Assembly (NCBI RefSeq): GCF_033807715.1
Contig: NC_084590.1
Span: 4,211,577-4,275,576 of the forward strand
Direction of reading: 5' to 3'
Length of the DNA stretch: 64,000 bases
Origin: Cololabis saira
Lineage: Eukaryota; Chordata; Actinopteri; Beloniformes; Belonidae
How positions within the stretch are numbered: position 1 is the stretch's first letter; each line of letters begins with the position of its first letter. A program made the position numbers and the translations under genes. The notes below the pieces were generated by a model. That model made no database searches, had not been told where the DNA came from, and worked only from the letters and a program-made list of their open reading frames with translations. Below are positions 11,800-22,259 of this stretch, in pieces.

Positions 11800-12940
11800 A
11801 TTGAATGATGAAGATGATGAATTAGCTGTGCAGTAGGGATGACGATGAGATAAGTGTACTGTACAACCAAGAAGAGCATCATGGCTCTTCTGAAGGCACC
11901 ACTTCAGCAGACGCTTCTTCAGGTGGTGCAGTATCACCCTCCTCCGTAAATTCGGTTTTCGCTCAATCATCTCTGTCAAGTCTTTGTCCATCAACGGTTG
12001 TGAGTGAGCATCGATTAGGTCATTAACGTAATCAGGAGTAATATCACCCCTCTCCTCCCAGTAGTTTTGCCAGCTTCTTGTCCTGCTGTCCTGCAGAGTG
12101 ATGGACTTCATCAGGGGAGACTCTTGTGGGCCACTTCTGGCCACAATTCTTTCCAGCTGGCATCTAAAGTTTCATTGACATCTACTTTATGGCCATATAA
12201 ATATTTAGGAGACATGATGCAATGGTGTAGTCATGCCTTTAGCAAGAAGTCTGAGTCCATAGCTTCACTAGGGTTTTGCAGGGTGTTTCGCATATAGAGA
12301 GCCTTAAAAGCTCAAGCATTCCCTGCCATATATAGCTTGACCTCTGGGATAAAGAACTGGTGGAACAAATCAGACGTAAAGGAGTTTTGTGATCCAGGCC
12401 TTGGGGTGGTGCATCCAATACACAGGCAACATTCTTGTTCTTTTTAGGGCCCTTGGGTTTTTTATTTATAAATAAACCCTGACTTTATCAAAAATCCCGC
12501 AGAATTCCCACAAATAATCAAAGTTACATGATCTTTTTGGGCCTTAAATCCAGGGGCTTTGGCATTGTCCTTCATAATAAAAGTGTGAGATGGCATTCAC
12601 TTCTAGAATAAGCCTACTTCCCCATGCAGAGAAATGCTCTTAAGTCCACAGTGTTTCTGAAACTTGTCAAACCAGACCTTACTGGTGTTGAATGGGTTGG
12701 TCTGGTGATAGAAGCACTCAATGGTCCTCCTACTGTGTTGTTATCCTCGTGGCAGTCACAAACGTCAACACTTTCAACAAAAGATTTGTAAAGCTTCTTG
12801 GCGTTCGTGCAATCACTGAAATCACTGATCCACAGGTCCAATGCACACTCAAACCTCACAATTGTCTCAATGTGGGACGTTACCAGCCTTTTCCAAGTCT
12901 TGTTAAAAGACACTGAACCATCGTTGTTAAATTATTTTTA
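11800..12940 (-). pseudogene. pogo/Tigger (TIGD1-like) transposase pseudogene
   Basis: Reading the minus strand from 12913, frames encode in order a helix-turn-helix/CENPB-like segment (12913-12614), then 'LTLLL', 'GNSAGFLIK', 'FHQFFIPEVKLYMAGNA', 'YMRNTLQNPSEAMDSD', 'ASWKELWPEVAHKSLP', and finally 'ITPDYVNDLIDAHSQPL' with 'DKDLTEMIE' (12080-11960). This is the domain order of Tigger-type DDE transposases, which resemble TIGD1. Stops and frameshifts separate the blocks, and the full DDE centre is not intact. No terminal inverted repeats were found. The element is dead and is not a domesticated gene. Confidence 0.75.
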
Positions 12941-13024
12941 TCCTTCTTTATGTAGTGAACCAAAGATTCATATATCCCATAATGACAGCCTATAGCAATG
13001 TAGCTTCTTCCTTACTTTAAACAG

Positions 13025-14216
13025 ATCAACAGAGGATGCCACAGCTGCACCCATCCATACCACTTTGACCCACTGAGAACAAAAGGGCGATGCCAGGCTT
13101 CTTTTTATTTACCTTAGCAACCTCAGTCTCCCACACTCCACCCGCCTCTGGATCAAGGACTTCATCAGTGATTGACCACAAAGAGTCAGAGTAGGGCTTC
13201 ACCTCTCCCCTGCACTCAGCCCATCCATCCAAGCAACACCATCATGAAGTTTGCAGACAACACGACAGTGAACAGGAACACGACACTCATCACAGGTGCA
13301 GATGAATCTGCATACAGGTAAAAGTGAAAAAACTGTCGTCATGGTTCAGCATCAACAGCTTGGTCGTCAACACTGCAAAAACCAAAGAAATAATAGTGGC
13401 CTTCAGGAGAAACAGATCTGGCCCCCAGCCCATATACATCAATGGGTATTGAGTTCCTGGGTGTGCACCTGAATGATGACCTGACCTGGAAAACCTAAAC
13501 CACTGTGCTGATGAAAAAAGCACAACCGAGACTGCACATCCTGAGGGTCTTGAGGAGCAATGCTCTGGTGAATGAGATGCTTGTGTCCTTTTACAGATGC
13601 TGCATTGAAAGTGTGCTGGCATACTGCATCCTAGTGTGGTTCTGCAGCCGCACTGCTCAGGAGAAGACAGCGCTCAGAGGGTCTTCAACCCAGCACAGCA
13701 GATCATCGGCTGTGCTCTCCTCTCATCAGAGGAGCGGTTCAGGTACCACTGCTCCGAGAAAGCCTGCAGCATCCTATAGGACACATCCCACCCAGCACAT
13801 TACCTGTTCCAACTTCCTCCCTGAGGAAGATGGTTCAGGACAATATGATCCAAAACAAATAGACTGGAAAACAGCACATATCGCAGGGCATTTGCAATAA
13901 GCAATGAACACTACACAGTGATACATTCCACTTCAATATGCGTGCAATACTCTGCAAAGTATTTGTTTTTTGTATTTCTTCTGTTATTTGATATTCACAA
14001 TCTGTTTTATCTATACTGTAGGTAACAAACTGCAATACTGTATGTTGAATGGATATATTTCACTTTGTATATGTTATTGTTGGAAATGTTTTATTTATTT
14101 GTACAGGTAAATGTTAAGTCTTTCCTTTCTACTTTTTTGGACTGAATGGGACAACACATCATTTGTGTTGTACTCCTGTGCATGATTAAAGATTCTGATT
14201 CTGATTCTTTAGCATA
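13025..14216 (+). pseudogene. 5'-truncated LINE (L2/Rex1-type) RT fragment with 3' UTR
   Basis: Frames encode the end of a reverse transcriptase: 'MKFADNTTV' at 13244-13270, then 'GIEFLGVHLNDDLTW', 'MKKAQPRLHILRVLR' and 'SFYRCCIESVLAYCILVW'. The catalytic motif FADD reads FADN, so the second aspartate is lost. Stops and frameshifts occur throughout. The 3' end is an AT-rich UTR closing with (GATTCT)n at about 14196-14216. The same tail type lies in lhx1 intron 2 (57395-57506). Confidence 0.8.
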
Positions 14217-14425
14217 TCAAGGAGTTACAACTTTTCTGTAATGTTAAGCATTTTCATCTGGCACTTGTTCATTGCCAGAAGTTTTAGAATGTGCAGAAAA
14301 TTTGGGAAATATTGTAGGGTTTTTTCAAAATAAACAACAATGCAGAGCAACACTACAAACAGCGATCAGATGTCAATGTGAAATGGACAAGGGGAGATGC
14401 TGAATGCATGCTCAGCATGCATGGT

Positions 14426-14505
14426 CATGTTCTGGGTCTCTGGAAAGCGCCTAGAAGTAACTACTGTTGTAATAGATGCTATATAAATAAAACTGAATTG
14501 AAAAA
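14426..14505 (+). mobile_element. LINE 3' tail fragment
   Basis: 'ggtcatgttctgggtctctgg' followed by 'aaagcgcc' and 'atataaataaaactgaattg' closely matches the 3' end of the LINE inserted in the gag relic at 18228-18305. It is a severely 5'-truncated copy of that family. Confidence 0.65.
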
Positions 14506-14509
14506 AAAA

Positions 14510-15285
14510 TGTTATACGTGAGAGATGGAGGAGACTGATGCTATAGTCGTTGAGCCAATCAGAGCCCAAAATACAGAACACGGTGCTTGGGTTGGTCACC
14601 TCGGGAAACTTTTCTCACAGTTCTGCATACCATTCACTTTCTGATGGACAGGTGTCAAACTCCTGATGTTTTAGCTGTTTCTTTGCACCCTGATTAAACA
14701 AATGGGTCATCATCAGCTTTTCATTAAGAAGTCTATTAATGAGACAGTCATTTGTACCAGTGTGTGTCTAAATCAGCGAAACATCTAAAATATGCAGGAC
14801 AACAGCCCTCGAGGATTGGAGTTTGACACCCCTGGCGTAATGGAATCAAGTAGGTTATGTTCAGTATCCCTGCCGTCATTAAGAAAACAACATTTACATA
14901 TAAATAATAGCTATTAAAATTAATAACCCAAGGTGTTTTGTTTTAACCATGGGCATACTGGGAGTAATATTTCTGATACACAGAAGGATAAGATCATGTA
15001 GGATTACTGTGACCAAAAAAAAAAGGCTTAACGCTCTTAACTCTTGGAAGGCACTAATGGTTAGCCCTCTGAGGGAACTGAGGGCCTTCGCTGACCCGAG
15101 CCTCAGCGCCACGCAAGGGTTGAAAAAATTATCAAGTTATCAAGAGTAAAAGTTATGGCTGGTTTGACCACATTACTATCTATTTGGATCCTCAATATAC
15201 TGTACCTCCCTGATGCCTCGCGGGTGGCGGGGTTGCAGCGCCCCTCCCCCACTATAGATACACTTCAGGTGGAGCTTTGATAGGA
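14510..15285. other. Intergenic stretch, no feature recognised
   Basis: Unique sequence with short open frames of up to about 70 codons and no protein resemblance. A poly(A) run lies near 15016-15025. Confidence 0.5.
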
Positions 15286-15286
15286 T

Positions 15287-15290
<4 letters not shown>

Positions 15291-15339
<49 letters not shown>

Positions 15340-15439
15340 TTGTTACATACATACCCATACGCATACACACACATAGCCACACAGATATATACACGCACAC
15401 ATAGCCACACATACATATACATATACACGCACACACACA

Positions 15440-15526
<87 letters not shown>

Positions 15527-15570
15527 CCACACAGACATATACATACAGTACATACACACACACACATAAA
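15291..15570. repeat. (CA)n microsatellite cluster
   Basis: Two long CA tracts (about 15291-15333 and 15427-15523) are joined by degenerate CATACA/ACATAG units. Long frames of alternating Cys/Val or Thr/His in all phases are translation artefacts. Confidence 0.95.
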
Positions 15571-15839
15571 GACATATACATTGGCTCGTTCGCCTGCATG
15601 CTTTCTCTGTAGTTTTTGGGGTAAATTAATCGTGGTAGCTTAGCTCAGACTGTGATTGGATCTCGAGACTTGGGACGGCTGCTGCTCGTGTTTTGGCCGG
15701 TTCCGTGCCGGTTTCGTATCTGTTCTGTTTTTTTTTTTTTTTTTTTTTGCAGATTTCCAGTGCTTGACGTGCGCCTCCATGTTTGTTCTCGCATCCTGGA
15801 TTAGCAGCGGACGTCCCACCCCCCTCACCCAACCATTAA

Positions 15840-16169
15840 AGGAGCTTGAGGCAGGATTTATGAAAAAAATTCGTAAACGTTTTAAGTTTTCTAGTAATAA
15901 GGTCAGATGAAGCGTTCCAAACCAAAACAAATGAGCCCTCTAGTGTATCTCTCCGTTGCCTTGAACAGGCTGTGTGTTGCAAAATGTGCTGCAGTGCTGG
16001 GGCCGAGTTTCCCACGCTGTCCTGCGGATGTGACGTCAAATGACGCTGCATGCGCGTTCTCCCTGTTCTCCTGTGCCGGCTTCGCTGTTGGCTGCAGTAC
16101 CCCCGACGGCCGTCGTGGTGAAGGGTGGCGCTATAGAGTCTCATTTCTTAAAAGGAGCCTCATGCTCCT
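15840..16169 (+). mobile_element. TTAA-flanked non-autonomous DNA element, copy A1
   Basis: The ends are AGGAGCTTGAGGC (left) and GCCTCATGCTCCT (right), an inverted repeat, with TTAA immediately outside both (15836-15839, 16170-16173). A second copy in opposite orientation lies at 19178-19518 and shares 'gccctctagtgtatctctc', 'acgacggccgtcg' and 'gcgccaccctt' (on its strand). TTAA duplication points to piggyBac-like mobilisation, but no transposase is present. Confidence 0.75.
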
Positions 16170-16179
16170 TTAATATGTG

Positions 16180-16990
16180 TGCAGACAAGGTAAAAAAAAA
16201 AAATAAAAAGATGTTTCCAAAATGTACGTTATATGTTAGATTATCTGATCACATCGGATTGGCAAATAGAGAGTCTTTGGTACTTTGAATGAACAATGAG
16301 GGTAGGTGGCATTTGTTGATTTATTGTTTCGTAGGGTGTGTCCAAATATTCTACATGCCACGATCCTGCTGTCACCGGTTTAGGGGTTTTCCTTCTTTAA
16401 AGCACCATCCCTGCTTACCTGCTGACCAGAAACAGCCTGCAATTTTATTTCAGAGAAGCCTGAATCACTTTGCCTGGAAATGATGGTTTTATCAGAACTG
16501 TTCAGCTGCACATTCTCATGACTATATATGCCCATGGAGGTGCTTTTTCACTTTACAAATCTACTGCATATAACTGCATTTTACATGTGTCAGTAAATCG
16601 ACTATATTCAGTTTTGACTAATATGAAAATTAGGGTGACCTGCAGCTTATTACTGTGCATGAGGGCATTGAGCGCAGAAAGTGGCAGATACCATTACACC
16701 TTATAACCCCGTTCTGTACTTGCTCAGTCTGCTGAATTTGACACCTTCTCTCCATCTACAGACTTTTTTCTTATTATCTAAGGTATCCCAGATCTAGTGA
16801 TCTTCTATTGTTACCAGAGAACCAATGTTATCCCCGTAATGTAAGAGTGAACTGCCCAACAAAAACAGAGCTGCAATATAAAGATAGCAGAGTTCAGCAT
16901 CTTATGCACTGACTAGAACCAAGTTGATGAAAAAAGATACTGATTTTCACTTGTGTAAAGTTAAGAAGTGAAGTTAATTTATATTTGACA
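16180..16990. other. Intergenic stretch, no gene recognised
   Basis: Unique AT-rich sequence between the TTAA element and the LTR. Short open frames carry no recognisable domain. Confidence 0.5.
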
Positions 16991-16992
16991 GC

Positions 16993-17372
16993 TGTAAGGC
17001 TCAGATGTTGATACAATTTATATTTGAGTTAAAAATGTATCTACAATATTATGTTATGTTATAATTTACATCAGTTAACTATTTAAATATTTATTATTTA
17101 CATATTTATATGTTTAAATATTTACAAGTGCATCTTTAAGAAAGTTAAGTCTGTTGAATCTGCCCTCTTGATTCCCTCAAGTTTGTTTAAATTGAAGTGC
17201 TGTTTCTGATTGGTTAGTTCAGTCATGTGAGAAGTGCGAACAAGGAAGTAAAAGAATGTCATGAAGTGTGAAATAGAGTAAAGTGCTGATTGAGAAAGTT
17301 ATCCGTCTCCATCCTGCTGTTTATTCAGTTAAAGAGTGATCCAACCACCACACACCGAATCCTCATGTTACA
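16993..17372 (+). mobile_element. 5' LTR of a decayed Ty3/Gypsy-like element
   Basis: A 380-base segment begins TGTAA and ends TTACA (inverted termini). Two bases later comes TGGTGGCAGCGGTGAG, which is placed and shaped like a tRNA primer-binding site. A gag relic follows downstream. No matching 3' LTR was found, so the left boundary rests on the TGTAA/TTACA pairing alone. Confidence 0.55.
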
Positions 17373-17374
17373 TT

Positions 17375-17390
17375 TGGTGGCAGCGGTGAG
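17375..17390 (+). other. Putative primer-binding site
   Basis: TGGTGGCAGCGGTGAG starts two bases after the LTR end. TGG pairs with the universal tRNA CCA end. The tRNA species was not determined. Confidence 0.5.
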
Positions 17391-17598
17391 ATTATTTTGG
17401 TGGTTTTTGCACATTTGCTGAGTTTTATTCCTCTAAAACTGTGGGTCTTCCCAATTTTTGCGCCATATAGATTTTTTTTACACTGCAGAGCGGCGGATTA
17501 ACCAAAAACTAGTTTGGAGGTACTAAAGACTTTAGTAGTTTTTTTTTCCTCTCTCGATTTCGTGCTTTTGTGATTTTTGACCTGGAAATTTTGTCACC

Positions 17599-18898
17599 AT
17601 GGCGGATGATGAAAGTGAAGTTAGACAGTAGTCTTCTCCCTCTCCACCCAACCGGAGGCTACAAGGAAAGGTGCTGTCTCCAGTTCCCTGAAAATTGATC
17701 TTCCACCTGCTTTTAAAGGAGATGGAACTGAATCTTTGACAAGTTGGTCTTGACACTTTGAAGTGGCAGTGCAGACTATGAGTTCAACTGATATAAATTT
17801 GTCCACAGTGATGGCCTCCATCCACCCTACTCGTCTAGTAGATGCAGCATTTCTGTATTGGGATAACCTTCATGCTTTAACCCAGAAGGACTATGATGTG
17901 AAGGAGAAACTCAGAGATGTTTTTGGACCGAAGTACTCCCTGTCATTATTCCAGACTCATGTTCAGTTTATACATGCAGCCCATTGGAAGTATAATCCAG
18001 AATCACGGCATACATTTGCATTGCTATGCCGATGATACCCAGCTTTATTTGTCTATGAAGCCAGATGAAATGGAACCATTAGCTAAACTTCAGGCATGTC
18101 CTAGGGACATCAAGGACTGGATGTCTGCAAAGGTTTTCCTTTCCACTGTTCGGCTTAAGATTTTTCTCCCACTAGGGGAGTTTTTTTACCTGCCATTGTT
18201 TATGTTTATGTAATAATTGCCCGGGGGTCATGTTCTGGGTCTCTGGAAAGTGCCTAAAGACAATTTCTGTTCTGTTGTTTTATTTTTATAAATAAAATCA
18301 AATTAAGTGGAAATGAATGCTCGACCTCGTAAAGTACGTCTTGTACTCAAAGCTTTTCCCAACTACGACCACAATGCACTAGAGGGTCAAAAATTTTGCC
18401 ACTTTGTTGCTGGCTTGGACCCGAACTTGCAGTCAAAAATCAATGAGACGGTTGCTGAGAATCTTGAAGACGCAGTGCGTATCGTCATCCGCTGTGAGAG
18501 AGCACGCGCAGCGCTCCAAGTCATGCCAGTAATGCCTCTGCACACTCAAACTTCAGAGCAGGTAGCTATGATTCGTCTTAGACTTCCTGATAACAAGCTT
18601 CTAGATGCAGTTGAGTAGTTGACTTACCGTCAACAGCTTAAAGAGTGAAGTATAGCAGTTAAGAGAGGCCACAGTTACCTGGTTCACCGTTTGGACTCCA
18701 AGCCTGACAGATTCTCATCTGATGACCCTTTATACAGTGCACGCAGTGTCTTTCCACAACCCTTCCATGACAGACACCGCAGAGACTATTACTCTATTAC
18801 TGGGCGGTCTTATGGTCGTGAGCCGGAGTCCTGCTATGAACATCGCCCTCCTTCCCCTAATCATCAGAGAAACCGTGAGTGGCACGAGAATGACAAAC
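17599..18898 (+). pseudogene. Gag relic of the LTR element, split by a LINE
   Basis: An ATG at 17599 opens a frame that soon meets a stop. Further downstream, frames read 'IDLPPAFKGDGTESLTSW', 'FLYWDNLHALTQKDYDVKE' and, after the LINE insertion, 'LVLKAFPNYDHNALEG', 'FVAGLDPNLQSKINE' and 'AVRIVIRCERARAALQ'. This order is typical of fish Gypsy gag. An Arg/His/Tyr-rich stretch at 18691-18898 may be the RNA-binding end. No protease, RT or integrase follows, so the element is a deletion relic. The insertion spans about 17953-18305. Confidence 0.65.
17953..18305 (+). mobile_element. 5'-truncated LINE inserted in gag
   Basis: Frames encode an RT palm fragment, 'FSLYMQPIGSIIQNHGIHLH' followed by CYADDTQLY (YADD at 18025-18036) and 'DIKDWMSAKVF'. 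A 3' UTR follows, ending 'aaataaaatcaaatta'. Both aspartates of YADD are intact. Gag sequence resumes directly after the tail. The family is of the L2/Rex1 kind, distinct from the L2 copy at 40 kb. Confidence 0.7.
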
Positions 18899-19106
18899 TC
18901 AATTCAATTGTATTTATATAGCGTCTATTATAACAGAAGTTGTCTCTAGGATCTTTCCAGAGATCCAGAACATGCAGGATGTCACCAAGCATAGAGCAGA
19001 CATCCACACAGACAGGTGGAAGCAGCAGTGGGATGATCAGAGGGGGGGGCTGCAGGTCAGCACGCAGCTCCTGAAGCTCTGACCTGCAAACATACACAAA
19101 AGAGAA
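18899..19106 (-). repeat. Two reverse-oriented repeat fragments
   Basis: 18899-18960 reads 'caattcaattgtatttatat' then 'agcg', the complement of a common fish LINE/SINE 3' end. 19014-19106 is the minus-strand copy of the exon-like repeat at 5898-6003 ('tgcaggtcagagcttcagg' on its strand). Confidence 0.55.
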
Positions 19107-19177
19107 AATCATCACTGTAGTCATCAATGGTGAGTAGCAGCTCCTTGTTAAAAATATATCTCTTTCTTTACCTTTAA

Positions 19178-19518
19178 AGGAGCATGAGGCTCCTTTTAAG
19201 AAATGAGACTCTCTAGCGCCACCCTTCGCCACGACGGCCGTCGGGGGTACTGCAGCCAACAGCGAAGCCGGCACGGGAGAACGGGGAGAACGCGCATGCA
19301 GCGTCATGTGACGTCACATCCGCAGCCCAGCGCGGGAAATTCGGGCCCCGAATTGCAGCCCATTTTGCAGCACACAGCCTGTTCAAGGCAAAGGAGAGAT
19401 ACACTAGAGGGCTCACTCTTTTTGGTTTGGAACGTTTCATCTGACATTATTACTAGAAAACTTAAAACGTAAACTAATTCTTTTCATAAATCCTGCCTAA
19501 ATCCTGCCTCATGCTCCT
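19178..19518 (-). mobile_element. TTAA-flanked non-autonomous DNA element, copy A2
   Basis: Inverse copy of the element at 15840-16169. TTAA lies outside both ends (19174-19177, 19519-19522) and the termini are AGGAGCATGAGGC / GCCTCATGCTCCT. The distal end has a small 'aaatcctgcct' duplication that the other copy lacks. Confidence 0.75.
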
Positions 19519-19592
19519 TTAAACATCCTTCTAATTTGATCCTAAAATAGCAATGGTACATTGTGGACTCCTTAAACAGAATCATCCTCTTA

Positions 19593-20428
19593 TTAGGGCC
19601 CGAGCACTACAGTGCGAAGGCCTGATGTTTTTCTCGTTTTTGTTTTTATCCTCGTTTTTCTTCTGACGAAATGAGGGCCTTTCTGCCCCCCTAAACGTGC
19701 CCCAAAATTCACCAAATTTTGCTTGCAAGCCAGGCCTGTGGAAAAATGTGATATTTAATAGTTTGCACTAATAGGCGTGACAAAATGGCTCAACTGCGCC
19801 CCCTAGAAAACTTTATGCCTCAAGCCCAACAATACGGTTTGACGTACATGCACAAAAATCGGTACACACCTGTATCATGTCGCAACTTAAAGAAAAGTCT
19901 CATGGCCGAACCAAACAGGAAGTTGGCCATTTTGAATTAATCGTGTAATTTTGGCGCAATTTATGCCATTCCTTCGGGCGTTAATGCGGCCAGAACCGTA
20001 AGGTGCACCCAGGTGTGTTATACATCAAAATGTGCGTCTCCATCCTCCGACGACGGTCATTACTTTTCTCAGTCAAAAGCATTATTTTGGCGATGATAGA
20101 TGCCAAAAAGCGCACTCCCCCTTCATCTGATTGGTCCATATTTGATAATTCCTAGTTTCTGCCATAACTTTTGAACGGGTTGAGATAGAGAGTTGTAGGT
20201 GGTGTTATCGGACTCGGTTTTGAGTCCCTGACCATAATTGGTGCGAATTAGCCGCGCCCCTTCTTCTGATTGGTCGATATTTGATAGTTCCTATTTCCTG
20301 CCTTAACTTTTGAATGGTTTGACATAAAGAGTCATGGGTGGTGTCATCGGACTCGCTTTTGAGTCCCCGACCTTTATTGGTGAAAATTGCACGCGCGAGG
20401 GCCCGTTCATTGCTGCTTGCAGCTTTAA
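19593..20428 (+). repeat. GGGCCCGAGC repeat, copy 2
   Basis: Starts 'ttagggcccgagcac' and ends 'gagggcccgttcattgctgc' then 'ttgcagctttaa'. Two tandem internal units begin at about 20165 and 20304 (period ~139), each containing 'taacttttgaa', 'ggtgg.gt.atcggactcg' and 'ctgattggtc'-type CCAAT boxes. No coding capacity is recognised. Confidence 0.8.
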
Positions 20429-20429
20429 T

Positions 20430-21305
20430 CTTCAATTGTCGCTGTATTTGTAATAAATCAGTAAAGTCTAAAAGATATTTGGTGATGAAGTTGATATTTA
20501 AAAAGAATACAAAATGTATGTGTCTCTGCAGAAAACATGTCCGCGTACCATGAAGTCTTTAATCTGCTGTTTTTGGTGATTTTGATTTATTCTGGTCTCC
20601 ATCTGGATGCGGATCTCCTCTGACGCTGGATTAAGAATTGAGTTAATCTTCTTTTCGACACTTTTATTATCATAAAAATTGACCACATTTAAAGCAGGTA
20701 TTTGGACTGCTAGAATAAAGTATATAGCAGTTGCATCCCTGCCAGTATTTGATGTTTTGGCTTGAGGGAAAGGCGAACTCTCACCCTGCTGTTGGCTGCT
20801 CAGTGGAGATAAAAGATTCAGTGTTTTTACCTGTGTTTGCGTTTACTGCTCTGTATCTGGGAATTACACCAGGGAGCTGGTCGATAACACCACTACAATC
20901 AGGCTTACCACAGTGAGTAACGTGTTTTCCTTTCAGGGCTGTCACGGAGGAAAGACAATGCAGCACACCTGTGAGCTCCTCTGAGAGCATCCTGTGTTTT
21001 CTTGTCAGCTCAGTGCACCAGAGCTGAGGTTGCTCACCTCTCTGGGCATTACACACAAAAGACCAGGAAGGAAGACATGCTGCACGCAGGTTCTCCTTCT
21101 TGCTGTCCAATATAGACTACATTCATCAAGCAAACTTGGTTTCATTCAGGTGATGTAGGAACACCTACAGGTGTTTGTTTGGGAAGGTCATGCTGATCTT
21201 TCATAAATACTGATGTCTTTTGAATAATGGCCAATATAACCAATGACTAGCTGTCATCAAAAAAATAGTTTGGCCCTTTTACATTTAGACACGAGTTTAA
21301 GCACC
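20430..21305. other. Intergenic stretch, no gene recognised
   Basis: Open frames at 20498-20686 and 20781-21110 (minus) show no family resemblance. Nothing else seen. Confidence 0.5.
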
Positions 21306-21352
21306 CAGCCGTCATATATGTAAGGGATAATGCCCGACAAGGTGTACATTAA

Positions 21353-22154
21353 AGGGATTGTGACATGAAAAACACATTTTTCTTGATTTTTTGTGTTTTG
21401 TTGGGTGTCTTGACATCAATTACACCCAAAAAACAACAAACTTTTAACATTCAGTGTATTGTGTGCTTTCTGGGATTTTCCGCATAACTATGCAAAAACG
21501 GCGCACCTGGTTTGGTGGCGGATCGTTACGTAACGATCCGCTAAATCACCGCCCCCTCCACCCAGCTCCCTGCCTCCTCTCCTCTCCAGCGCACCATAAA
21601 GCCTGATTTATGGTTCCGCGTTACACCGACGCAGAACCTACGGCGTAGGGTTACGCGGCGACGCGCACCATACGCTGAACCCTACAGCGCCGGCTCTGCG
21701 TCGATTTAACGCGGAACCATAAATGAGGCTTAACAAGGAGCTGTTTAGAGCCTCTTTTGTTCTAATCACCGGAGGAAAACTGCTAAGAAGACCCGCGGCC
21801 ACTGACTGGACTTAAGATAAGGGGACAGTGCTGCTTGCATGCCTTTATTTTTATGATTGTTTGCTGTGGTTCGCCCTCCTGCTTTTCCGTGCATGCTTCG
21901 CCTGTCGCTCCGACGCCGCTGTGAGCGTATGGCTGGAGGAGGAGGAGGTTTGGAGGAGGAGCGGAGCAATGATTGACAGGAAAGGGGGGAAAGGAAGCAT
22001 TTTTCACGGCGCAAAAAAACACTGTCATAAAAAGCCAGGAAAAGAGTACTAGAGTGAAGTTTTTCTTGTTACACTCTTTTAGACACATTTGAGGGATGTT
22101 GGCCAAGACTTTTAATAGTGTTAAAAGCATGTTAAAAATGATGTCACAATACCT
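21353..22154. mobile_element. TTAA-flanked non-autonomous element, family B
   Basis: Termini AGGGATTGTGACATG (left) and TGATGTCACAATACCT (right) are inverted repeats with TTAA immediately outside both (21349-21352, 22155-22158). A Tourist-like MITE is nested at 21600-21730. Open frames of about 80-115 codons on the minus strand have no recognised domain. Confidence 0.7.
21600..21730. mobile_element. Palindromic Tourist-like MITE, copy 1
   Basis: A 131-base near-perfect foldback begins AGCCTGATTTATGGTTCCGC and closes with the complement, flanked by TAA on both sides (21597-21599, 21731-21733). The loop-proximal part is CpG-rich (cggcgtaggg, gcggcgacgcgc). The 3-bp TAA duplication is that of PIF/Harbinger-derived MITEs. 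Copy 2 lies at 32038. Confidence 0.8.
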
Positions 22155-22259
22155 TTAACATAAATATATGGACGACGCGATGGCGTGAACCGTCCAACGC
22201 GAAGCGGAGGACGCAAAGTCGGGCATTATCCCGCGTATATCACGGTCACTTACCAAAAA

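Larger units (their letters stand above)
21309..22245. mobile_element. Outer element defined by GGGATAATGCCCGAC inverted repeats
   Basis: Left arm (21309-21338) contains 'gggataatgcccgac' and right arm (22218-22245) contains its complement 'gtcgggcattatccc', with further matching bases outward (ATATA, CG). The pair brackets the TTAA-flanked element at 21353-22154, so the latter appears to have inserted between two closely spaced inverted arms. Family unknown. Confidence 0.5.

Noticed and set aside
15176..15612. Long open frames of alternating Cys/Val and Thr/His over 100 codons
   Set aside because: They are translations of CA/GT repeats present in every phase. The same applies to 38361-38831 and 50322-50966.
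17763..18618. Host gene with a zinc-knuckle-free Gag-like protein
   Set aside because: Frames are broken by stops and by a LINE insertion, and an LTR and primer site lie upstream, so it is a retrotransposon relic.
21600..21730. microRNA precursor
   Set aside because: The hairpin is too long and perfect, has TAA target duplications and a second copy at 32038, so a MITE explains it better.
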